Of a stretch of DNA of 13,497 nt, positions 1 to 5,670 are shown piece by piece. The notes beneath the pieces are model-generated. The model saw nothing but the letters and a program-made list of their open reading frames with translations. It had not been told where the DNA came from and ran no database searches. Position numbers and translations under genes: made by a program. Every line of letters starts with the position of its first letter. Positions within the stretch are counted from its first letter, which is position 1. Source of the DNA: an uncultured Lachnospiraceae bacterium (lineage in GTDB: Bacteria; Bacillota; Clostridia; Lachnospirales; Lachnospiraceae). The stretch lies in the NCBI GenBank assembly GCA_910585765.1, contig CAJUES010000079.1, forward strand, positions 1 through 13,497. Reading direction: 5' to 3'.

Positions 1-55
1 AGTATTGATTTTATTTTTTTATCATATTTCAGTATGCGAAGTATGAGTAAATTAT

Positions 56-90
56 TAATAGACCAGGAGAAAAGACTCGCTGGTCTATTA
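56..90. repeat. Perfect 11-bp inverted repeat (hairpin)
   Basis: Arms 56-66 (taatagaccag) and 80-90 (ctggtctatta) are exact reverse complements. Inside the loop, gag at 67-69 can pair with ctc at 76-78. The element lies about 78 nt past the stop codon of the small minus-strand gene at 168-500, so it could be its 3' hairpin. However, neither strand shows a run of T directly after the stem, so a classic intrinsic terminator is not supported. Confidence 0.6.
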
Positions 91-141
91 TACCTTATTA
101 TAAAGTATTCAACTATTACTCAATAATTAATAAATAAGGTA
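91..141. repeat. 9-bp inverted repeat abutting the previous hairpin
   Basis: Arms 91-99 (taccttatt) and 133-141 (aataaggta) are exact reverse complements, separated by 33 nt of AT-rich sequence. The first arm begins at the base after the preceding 11-bp inverted repeat ends, so the two stems could stack. The sequence is very AT-rich, so chance is a real possibility. Function is unknown. Confidence 0.4.
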
Positions 142-167
142 AAAATGAATAATATTAAATCTTTAAT

Positions 168-500
168 TTACTCACAATAATTTCCATAATCACACAGTAG
201 AAAATCATCTATATATGTCTTACGACATCCTTTCTCCCAATTACCTTTTAAAGCGTTAAATATTGGTATAACAAGATTATCATCCTCTGATGCTGCCTTT
301 CCAACATAATCATTACCTGCGTCAAATGTTTCAAATCGAAATGCAATATCTTCCAACTGTTCTGCCGCAACTATGTCTTGTGATAAATAAACCATCCCAT
401 CTTTGGTAACACGTATTTGATTATCATGTTTATCGTCGCCTTCAGCAATCAACTGCCGAAGCTGTTCAAGTGTAATATTTCGTATATCATATTTTTTCAT
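168..500 (-). CDS. Hypothetical small acidic protein (110 aa)
   Basis: I do not recognise this protein. The open frame extends upstream to an ATG at 545, but the start at 500 is preferred: AGGAGGGG (506-513) sits 7 nt before that ATG and the protein then begins MKKYDIRNIT. The 110-residue product is acidic (about 22 Asp/Glu against 13 Lys/Arg). It has no signal peptide or membrane segment and carries three cysteines near the C-terminus (92, 103, 109). A stretch at residues 26-40 (DNQIRVTKDGMVYLS) looks like a beta hairpin, and the flanking parts look helical. It follows the tuf terminator on the same strand, is visibly more AT-rich than the genes before it, and no clear promoter was found. 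A small cytosolic accessory protein such as an immunity-type protein is conceivable but unsupported. That it is a real gene is fairly likely because of the strong ribosome binding site. Confidence 0.75.
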   Translation of the reverse strand: MKKYDIRNITLEQLRQLIAEGDDKHDNQIRVTKDGMVYLSQDIVAAEQLEDIAFRFETFDAGNDYVGKAASEDDNLVIPIFNALKGNWEKGCRKTYIDDFLLCDYGNYCE

Positions 501-505
501 TACAA

Positions 506-513
506 CCCCTCCT
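506..513 (-). promoter_or_regulatory. Ribosome binding site that fixes the small gene's start
   Basis: The minus strand reads AGGAGGGG 5-7 nt before the ATG at 500. The alternative upstream ATG at 545 has no comparable purine-rich site, so the shorter 110-residue product is favoured. Confidence 0.8.
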
Positions 514-545
514 GGTTCTATTTGGATTTCTAAATATAAAGGCAT

Positions 546-561
546 ATCAAAAGTATTTGAT
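546..561. repeat. 16-bp dyad upstream of the small gene
   Basis: The sequence atcaaa-agta-tttgat is a perfect 6-bp inverted repeat with a 4-nt spacer, 46 nt upstream of the preferred start of the small gene. The geometry fits a dimeric regulator's site, but the AT-rich setting makes chance likely. A second dyad, tctaaaat (577-584) with attttaga (600-607), lies further upstream. Confidence 0.3.
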
Positions 562-650
562 CTTCAAAATCAATCCTCTAAAATGAACACTATTTTAATA
601 TTTTAGAAGCAATTTAGAAGAACAACGACTATGCAAAACATCTTCTAGCT

Positions 651-689
651 TCAAAAGGCTTTCGGAGAAATCCCCGAAAGCCTTGAATT
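651..689 (-). terminator. Intrinsic terminator of tuf
   Basis: On the minus strand AAGGCTTTCGG (684-674) pairs perfectly with CCGAAAGCCTT (665-655) around an 8-nt loop, and the stem runs into TTTTGAA. It begins about 20 nt after the tuf stop codon. The T run is short (four) but the stem is strong, so it should end most tuf transcripts. Confidence 0.78.
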
Positions 690-706
690 TACTGAATAAA
701 TTATAA

Positions 707-1894
707 TTACTCGATGATAGTAGCCACACGGCCAGAACCAACAGTTCTACCACCCTCACGAATAGCAAACGTAAGACCCTGCTCCATAGCGATCGGATGG
801 ATCAATTCGATCGTCATCTCTACGTTATCGCCAGGCATGCACATCTCTGTGCCATCTGGAAGATTGCAGACACCAGTAACGTCAGTTGTTCTGAAATAGA
901 ACTGAGGTCTGTAGTTGTTGAAGAACGGTGTATGACGCCCACCCTCGTCCTTTGTCAGTACGTAAACCTGCGCTGTGAATTTCTTGTGGCATGTTACTGT
1001 ACCGGGTTTTGCAAGAACCTGTCCTCTCTGGATCTCTGTTCTCTGAATACCGCGGAGAAGCGCACCGATGTTGTCACCAGCCTGAGCCTCGTCAAGAAGC
1101 TTGCGGAACATCTCGATACCTGTACATACAGTCTTCTTTGTCTCCTCGCTGATACCAACGATCTCAACCTCTTCGTTGACATGAAGTGTACCACGCTCAA
1201 CACGGCCTGTTGCAACAGTACCACGACCTGTGATCGTGAAGATATCCTCGATCGGCATCAGGAACGGCTTATCTGTCTCACGAACAGGATCAGGAATGTG
1301 CTCATCAACTGTGTTCATCAGCTCGATGATCTTGTCGCCCCAATCGCTGTTAGGATCTTCAAGAGCCTTCAAAGCAGAACCCTTTACGATCGGGCAGTCA
1401 GTGAACTCATACTCCTCAAGCTGCTCTGTCACTTCCATCTCAACAAGCTCGATTAACTCAGGATCGTCAACCATGTCGCACTTGTTCAGGAATACAACGA
1501 TCTTAGGCACACCTACCTGACGAGAGAGAAGGATATGCTCCTTTGTCTGTGCCATAACACCGTCTGTTGCAGCAACAACAAGGATCGCGCCGTCCATCTG
1601 TGCAGCACCTGTGATCATGTTCTTTACATAGTCAGCATGGCCCGGGCAGTCAACGTGTGCATAATGTCTCTTCTCTGTCTCGTACTCAACGTGAGCAGTA
1701 TTGATCGTGATACCACGCTCTCTCTCTTCCGGAGCCTTGTCAATGTTCTCAAAATCTGTAGCTACGTTACCAGCGACTCTTGCAGCCAACACCTTTGTGA
1801 TCGCAGCTGTCAGAGTTGTCTTGCCATGGTCAACGTGACCGATTGTACCAATGTTGCAATGGGGTTTGCTTCTTTCAAATTTAGCCTTTGCCAT
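707..1894 (-). CDS. tuf: Translation elongation factor Tu (EF-Tu)
   Basis: EF-Tu is the cytosolic GTPase that carries aminoacyl-tRNA to the ribosomal A site. The 395-residue length is usual. The G domain shows G1 GHVDHGKT (19-26), G2 RGITI (61-65), G3 DCPGH (83-87), G4 NKCD (138-141) and G5 SAL (174-176). The beta-barrel domains 2 and 3 follow, with EDIFTITGRGTVATGRVERG opening domain 2 and the family C-terminal GGRTVGSGRV. The ATG at 1894 has AGGAGG at 1904-1909, spaced 9 nt. The gene is last in the str cluster, 140 nt after fusA. A near-consensus promoter in that gap and a hairpin terminator downstream suggest it is also transcribed alone, as fits the high demand for EF-Tu. A second tuf copy elsewhere in the genome cannot be judged from this window. 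Confidence 0.99.
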   Translation of the reverse strand: MAKAKFERSKPHCNIGTIGHVDHGKTTLTAAITKVLAARVAGNVATDFENIDKAPEERERGITINTAHVEYETEKRHYAHVDCPGHADYVKNMITGAAQMDGAILVVAATDGVMAQTKEHILLSRQVGVPKIVVFLNKCDMVDDPELIELVEMEVTEQLEEYEFTDCPIVKGSALKALEDPNSDWGDKIIELMNTVDEHIPDPVRETDKPFLMPIEDIFTITGRGTVATGRVERGTLHVNEEVEIVGISEETKKTVCTGIEMFRKLLDEAQAGDNIGALLRGIQRTEIQRGQVLAKPGTVTCHKKFTAQVYVLTKDEGGRHTPFFNNYRPQFYFRTTDVTGVCNLPDGTEMCMPGDNVEMTIELIHPIAMEQGLTFAIREGGRTVGSGRVATIIE

Positions 1895-1959
1895 TTTAAA
1901 AGTCCTCCTTAAAAAAGTTAATATTCATTACATTAGTTTCATATTGTATAAAACTTAAC

Positions 1960-1991
1960 CCAACTGTTTTCATTATAGTAAAAACAGTTGG
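1960..1991. repeat. Perfect 11-bp inverted repeat around the tuf -10 box
   Basis: Arms 1960-1970 (ccaactgtttt) and 1981-1991 (aaaacagttgg) are exact reverse complements with a 10-nt loop. The loop contains the -10 hexamer of the tuf promoter. In fusA read-through RNA it can fold as a full hairpin. RNA starting at the tuf promoter (about 1965) would contain only part of the second arm. It could be an operator, an attenuator of read-through or an RNA-processing site. The T run after the stem on the minus strand is poor. Confidence 0.75.
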
Positions 1992-2000
1992 ATTTTTCAA
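1972..2000 (-). promoter_or_regulatory. Sigma-A type promoter for tuf
   Basis: On the minus strand, -35 TTGAAA (2000-1995) and -10 TATAAT (1977-1972) are separated by exactly 17 bp, so the match to consensus is very good. The expected start is near 1965, giving a leader of about 70 nt before tuf. It lies in the fusA-tuf gap, which implies tuf expression independent of the rest of the operon. Confidence 0.82.
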
Positions 2001-2034
2001 GCATTATTTGCTAAAATGATGCCCTGAAAGTCAA

Positions 2035-4152
2035 TTATTTCGCTTTCGCTGCCAGAACCTTCTCCTGCACAGACTTGGGAACCTGCTCGTACTTCTCAAA
2101 GAACATCGAGTAATTTCCGCGTCCCTGTGTCTTGGATCGGAGATCTGTTGCGTAACCAAACATCTCTGCAAGTGGAACATAGCCTCTGACAATCTTTCCG
2201 CCGCCAAGATCATCCATACCTTCAATGCGTCCGCGACGTGAGTTGATGTCACCGATCACATCGCCCATATACTCCTCAGGCATTGTCACCTCGACCTTCA
2301 TGATAGGCTCAAGCAGCACCGGAGACGCCTTCTGCATTGCCTCCTTGAATGCAAGGGAACCTGCGATGTGGAATGCCATCTCGGAAGAGTCAACCTCGTG
2401 GTAGGAACCGTCGTACACGTTTGCGTACACGCCGACTACAGGGAATCCGCCAAGGATACCTGCATGAGTTGCCTCCTCGATACCTTCTCCGATCGCCGGA
2501 ATGTATTCCTTCGGAATCGCACCGCCGACCACACTGGACTCGAACTTGTAGAGTTCTTCGCCATTTGCATCCATCGGAGCAAATCTGACTTTACAGTGAC
2601 CGTACTGTCCGCGTCCACCTGACTGCTTCGCGTACTTGGAGTCAACCTCGACTTCTTTCGTGAGTGCCTCCTTATATGCAACCTGGGGTGCACCGACGTT
2701 CGCCTCGACCTTGAACTCGCGCAGAAGTCTGTCCACGATGATCTCCAGATGGAGTTCACCCATACCTGCAATGATCGTCTGTCCGGTCTCCTGATTCGTA
2801 TGAGCGCGGAAAGTAGGATCTTCCTCGGCAAGCTTTGCGAGCGCCTCGCCCATCTTGCCCTGTCCCGCTTTTGTCTTCGGCTCGATCGCAAGCTCGATAA
2901 CCGGCTCAGGGAACTCCATGGACTCGAGGATCACCGGATGCTGGTCGTCACAGATCGTATCGCCGGTCGTAGTGAATTTGAATCCGACTGCCGCCGCGAT
3001 ATCACCAGAGTAAACCTTATCCAGCTCCTGTCTCTTGTTTGCGTGCATCTGTAAGATACGTCCCACACGCTCTTTCTTACCTTTTGTCGCATTCAGCACG
3101 TAGGAACCGGAGTTCATCGTGCCGGAATATACTCTGAAGAATGCAAGCTTTCCGACAAACGGATCCGTCATGATCTTAAATGCGAGTGCCGAGAACGGCT
3201 CATCGTCTGAGGAGTGTCTCTCAACCTCGTTTCCATCCAGATCAGTACCCTTGATCGCCGGAATGTCTGTCGGTGCCGGCATGTAGTCAAGGATCGCATC
3301 CAACAGCTTCTGTACACCCTTGTTCCTGTACGCGGAACCACAGCAGATCGGAACAGCCGTACACTCGCAGGTTCCTTTTCTGAGCACTGCCTTGAGCTGT
3401 TCTACCGTGGGCTCCTCCCCCTCGAGGTACATCATTGTCAGATCGTCATCCAGCTCGCAGATCTTCTCCACCATCTCTGCGTGGTAAAGTTCTGCATCGT
3501 CCGCCATATCTGCAGGAATCTCGCCGATCGAAATGTCATCTCCCTTATCATCGTTGTAGATGTAAGACCTCATCTCCATCAGATCGATGATCCCCTTGAA
3601 ATCATCTTCCTTGCCGATCGGTATCTCAAGAACGATCGCATTCTTGCCCAATCTCGTACGAATCTGTTCTACCGCGCTGTAAAAATCAGCACCCAGGATA
3701 TCCATCTTGTTGATAAATGCCATTCGCGGTACGTTGTAGGTATCAGCCTGACGCCATACATTTTCTGACTGCGGCTCCACACCGCCCTTTGCGCAGAAAA
3801 CACCTACTGCGCCGTCAAGCACACGAAGGGAACGCTCAACCTCCACCGTGAAGTCCACGTGACCTGGTGTGTCGATGATATTGATGCGGTGCTCCAGTGC
3901 ACCGTCCTGTGGCTTTGCGTTTTCCTGATGTGTCCAGTGACATGTTGTTGCGGCTGATGTGATCGTGATACCTCTCTCCTGCTCCTGCTCCATCCAGTCC
4001 ATGGTCGCAGTACCCTCATGTGTATCACCAATCTTATAATTAACACCGGTATAGTATAAGATACGCTCTGTAAGAGTAGTCTTACCAGCATCAATATGCG
4101 CCATAATACCGATGTTTCTGGTTCTCTCTAAAGGATATTCTCTTCCAGCCAA
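2035..4152 (-). CDS. fusA: Translation elongation factor G (EF-G)
   Basis: EF-G is the GTPase that drives translocation of tRNA and mRNA after peptide bond formation and, with ribosome recycling factor, splits ribosomes. The 705 residues match the usual length. The G domain shows G1 AHIDAGKT (18-25), G2 RGITI (60-64), G3 DTPGH (94-98) and G4 NKMD (148-151), with GSAYRNKG supplying the later G5 region. The conserved GMGELHLEI block and the C-terminal domains IV and V follow. The start codon is TTG (4152-4150). No ATG fits, and AGGAGG (4160-4165) is ideally placed 7 nt upstream with the family N-terminus MAGREYPLERTRNIGI following directly. It lies 74 nt after rpsG and 140 nt before tuf. It is the canonical EF-G rather than a tetracycline-resistance paralogue, judging by context and end-to-end similarity. 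Confidence 0.98.
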   Translation of the reverse strand: MAGREYPLERTRNIGIMAHIDAGKTTLTERILYYTGVNYKIGDTHEGTATMDWMEQEQERGITITSAATTCHWTHQENAKPQDGALEHRINIIDTPGHVDFTVEVERSLRVLDGAVGVFCAKGGVEPQSENVWRQADTYNVPRMAFINKMDILGADFYSAVEQIRTRLGKNAIVLEIPIGKEDDFKGIIDLMEMRSYIYNDDKGDDISIGEIPADMADDAELYHAEMVEKICELDDDLTMMYLEGEEPTVEQLKAVLRKGTCECTAVPICCGSAYRNKGVQKLLDAILDYMPAPTDIPAIKGTDLDGNEVERHSSDDEPFSALAFKIMTDPFVGKLAFFRVYSGTMNSGSYVLNATKGKKERVGRILQMHANKRQELDKVYSGDIAAAVGFKFTTTGDTICDDQHPVILESMEFPEPVIELAIEPKTKAGQGKMGEALAKLAEEDPTFRAHTNQETGQTIIAGMGELHLEIIVDRLLREFKVEANVGAPQVAYKEALTKEVEVDSKYAKQSGGRGQYGHCKVRFAPMDANGEELYKFESSVVGGAIPKEYIPAIGEGIEEATHAGILGGFPVVGVYANVYDGSYHEVDSSEMAFHIAGSLAFKEAMQKASPVLLEPIMKVEVTMPEEYMGDVIGDINSRRGRIEGMDDLGGGKIVRGYVPLAEMFGYATDLRSKTQGRGNYSMFFEKYEQVPKSVQEKVLAAKAK

Positions 4153-4186
4153 AGTTCTTCCTCCTTAAAAAATCTCGAAACTATAA

Positions 4187-4214
4187 TGTGCAAAAGCCGG
4201 GGATTTTGCGCACA
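4187..4214 (-). other. Imperfect hairpin in the rpsG-fusA gap
   Basis: On the minus strand TGTGCGCAAAA pairs with TTTTGCACA with a 2-nt bulge around a GC-rich loop. It fills the short gap between the rpsG stop and the fusA ribosome binding site. It has no T run, so it is not a standard terminator. It might stabilise or punctuate the message, which is inference only. Confidence 0.4.
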
Positions 4215-4226
4215 TAACATGTATAA

Positions 4227-4697
4227 CTAGAATCTGTAATGCGCGAAAGCCTTGTTTGCCTCTGCCATTTTGTGCATATCTTCTTTTCTCTTTACTGCAG
4301 CACCCGTGTTATTCGATGCATCCAGAATTTCATTTGCAAGTCTCTCTTCCATGGTCTTCTCGCCTCTCTTGCGCGCGAAAAGTACCAGCCAGCGAAGACC
4401 CAATGTCTGACGGCGCTCCGGCTTTACCTCGAGCGGCACCTGGTACGTAGCACCACCGATACGTCTCGCCTTGCACTCAAGCATCGGCATGATATTGTTC
4501 ATAGCCGTCTCAAATACGTCCAGCGCCGGCTTCTGTGCCTTCTCCTCTACTCTGGAAAATGCTCCATATACGATCTTCTGCGCTACACCCTTCTTACCGT
4601 CTAACATTACGTTATTGATCAGCTTAGTGACCACTTTGTTACCGTAAATAGGATCTGCTAATACATCTCTTTTTTGAATATGTCCTTTACGTGGCAC
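4227..4697 (-). CDS. rpsG: 30S ribosomal protein S7
   Basis: S7 is the primary 16S rRNA-binding protein that organises the 3' major (head) domain of the 30S subunit, near the tRNA exit site. The 156-residue length is usual. The family N-terminus MPRKGHIQKRDVLADPIYG, the signature area around NNVMLDGKKGVAQKI (28-42), the RRIGGATYQVPLEV block and the C-terminal KRKEDMHKMAEANKAFAHYRF region are all present. The start codon is GTG (4697-4695), with AGGAGG at 4706-4711 spaced 8 nt. In Escherichia coli S7 represses the str operon by binding the S12-S7 intergenic RNA. Here that gap is long and contains a hairpin just before the ribosome binding site, so similar feedback is possible but not shown. 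Confidence 0.98.
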   Translation of the reverse strand: MPRKGHIQKRDVLADPIYGNKVVTKLINNVMLDGKKGVAQKIVYGAFSRVEEKAQKPALDVFETAMNNIMPMLECKARRIGGATYQVPLEVKPERRQTLGLRWLVLFARKRGEKTMEERLANEILDASNNTGAAVKRKEDMHKMAEANKAFAHYRF

Positions 4698-4722
4698 GAT
4701 TCTTCCCTCCTTAATTACTGAT

Positions 4723-4754
4723 AGTATGACCGCCGCTACAGCGGACTGTACACT
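4723..4754 (-). promoter_or_regulatory. Hairpin before the rpsG ribosome binding site
   Basis: On the minus strand CCGC-TGTA-GCGG (4744-4733) is a perfect small hairpin with a 4-nt loop. Outer segments AGTGTAC (4754-4748) and GTcATACT (4730-4723) can extend it with small internal loops. It ends about 12 nt before AGGAGG of rpsG. It is a candidate site for translational control. No specific family is recognised. Confidence 0.45.
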
Positions 4755-4840
4755 ACTTGATTAAATCAACGGTACTCACATTATTAAAACTTTGTGTTCG
4801 TGCGGTTTTCCATTCTAACCTTACTTCACTGTATTCCTAT

Positions 4841-4869
4841 ATGATAAGGGTATGAAATCAGAATCCCAA
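4841..4869 (-). promoter_or_regulatory. Possible promoter between rpsL and rpsG
   Basis: The minus strand has TTGGGA (4869-4864), a 17-bp spacer and TATCAT (4846-4841). The -10 matches the consensus at five positions and the -35 at four. It would start RNA near 4834, giving rpsG a leader of about 137 nt. It is plausible but much weaker than the other promoters in this window. Confidence 0.35.
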
Positions 4870-4905
4870 CACTAATTAGTTTTTTGTGGTACGAGGCAGT
4901 AAATC

Positions 4906-5325
4906 CTACTTACCTGCTTTTGGTCTCTTAGCTCCGTACTTAGAGCGAGCCTGCTTTCTGTTAGCAACTCCCGCGGTATCAAGTGTACCTCTGATGATAT
5001 GGTATCTTGTACCTGGCAAGTCCTTAACACGTCCGCCCCTGATCAGTACAACACTGTGCTCCTGTAAATTGTGTCCCTCTCCCGGAATGTAGCTTGTTAC
5101 TTCCATACCATTGGAAAGACGAACTCTGGCGATCTTTCTGAGCGCTGAATTAGGCTTCTTCGGTGTTGCAGTCTTAACTGCTGTACATACGCCTCTCTTC
5201 TGAGGAGCAGATGTATCTGTCGCTTTCTTTCTCAGGGAGTTGTATCCTCTCTGAAGTGCTGGTGCAGTAGACTTCTTAACTGTTTCCTGGCGTCCTTTTC
5301 TTACTAATTGGTTAAATGTTGGCAT
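4906..5325 (-). CDS. rpsL: 30S ribosomal protein S12
   Basis: S12 sits at the decoding centre of the 30S subunit and controls translational accuracy. The 139 residues, with MPTFNQLVRKGR at the start and a longer N-terminal part than in Escherichia coli, fit the Gram-positive form. The signature TPKKPNSALRK (54-64) and RGGRVKDLPG (96-105) are present. Lys56, Lys57 and Lys101 lie at the positions classically altered in streptomycin resistance and are all lysine, so the protein looks streptomycin-sensitive. Asp102 is the residue that RimO methylthiolates in some bacteria. The ATG at 5325 has AGGAGG at 5335-5340, spaced 9 nt. It is the first gene of the str transcription unit, behind a strong promoter and long leader. 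No L7Ae-like gene separates it from rpoC, unlike in Bacillus subtilis. Confidence 0.99.
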   Translation of the reverse strand: MPTFNQLVRKGRQETVKKSTAPALQRGYNSLRKKATDTSAPQKRGVCTAVKTATPKKPNSALRKIARVRLSNGMEVTSYIPGEGHNLQEHSVVLIRGGRVKDLPGTRYHIIRGTLDTAGVANRKQARSKYGAKRPKAGK

Positions 5326-5497
5326 TCTTTTTCACCTCCTGTTTTATTCTCTAAATGCCAAGTAACTATTCAGTACCTTCATAGTTACGCGCACCAGACT
5401 TAAACAAACCACTCTGTGGCAGCCTGATGCATAGATCCAATCCTAAATAGCCGCAGCAATCCTGCGATTAGGCACGTTGTGTGTTTGATCGCACACT
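5326..5497 (-). promoter_or_regulatory. Structured 5' leader of the rpsL operon
   Basis: The untranslated leader is about 170 nt. Three stem-loops can be drawn. The first is GTGTG/CACAC (5496-5492 with 5483-5479), right at the expected 5' end. The second is CCTAA-T-CGCAG with CTGCG-GCTAT-TTAGG (5472-5442). The third is a perfect 8-bp stem GTAACTAT/ATAGTTAC (5388-5381 with 5369-5362), about 20 nt before the ribosome binding site. No known leader family is recognised. Autoregulation or mRNA stabilisation are inferences. Confidence 0.5.
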
Positions 5498-5502
5498 AGA
5501 AT

Positions 5503-5531
5503 AGTATACTTACAGTATTTGGGAATGTCAA
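5503..5531 (-). promoter_or_regulatory. Strong sigma-A type promoter for rpsL-rpsG-fusA
   Basis: On the minus strand, -35 TTGACA (5531-5526) matches consensus exactly. A 17-bp spacer and -10 TATACT (5508-5503) follow. Upstream, 5532-5575 contains three runs of six A, which resembles an UP element or bent DNA. The expected start is 5497 or 5496. The promoter lies between the rpoC terminator and rpsL. Confidence 0.88.
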
Positions 5532-5635
5532 TCACTTTTTTCATTATTTTTTGCTTTTTTGCTGTATTTTATTATAAACAATTTATGTGCGGCACCATTT
5601 CTCCTGATTTTCGGAAAAAGAATCCCCCGGCAGCG

Positions 5636-5665
5636 AAAAACCGGGCAGTTTTATATCTGCCCGGT
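5636..5665 (-). terminator. Intrinsic terminator of rpoBC
   Basis: On the minus strand ACCGGGCAG (5665-5657) pairs perfectly with CTGCCCGGT (5648-5640) around an 8-nt loop, followed directly by a T run (5640-5636). It starts 5 nt after the rpoC stop codon. It separates rpoBC from the rpsL transcription unit. Confidence 0.93.
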
Positions 5666-5670
5666 CTCAT

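Noticed and set aside
22..46. Hairpin-like sequence next to a T run at the left edge
   Set aside because: The T run lies on the wrong side of the stem for either direction of a terminator, and the stem has a mismatch.
501..545. Upstream start (ATG at 545) for the small gene
   Set aside because: It would add 15 residues that include the ribosome binding site of the ATG at 500; no good binding site precedes 545.
797..1456. Plus-strand open frame of 219 codons inside tuf
   Set aside because: It is antisense to EF-Tu, has no recognisable domain, and tuf is certain on the other strand.
4778..4827. Two tiny minus-strand frames (8-9 codons) in the rpsL-rpsG gap
   Set aside because: They are very short, have poor ribosome binding sites, and are expected by chance in a 208-nt gap.
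4871..4880. Palindrome actaattagt with an adjacent T run as a terminator after rpsL
   Set aside because: The palindrome leaves no loop, and the T run follows it on the plus strand, opposite to transcription.
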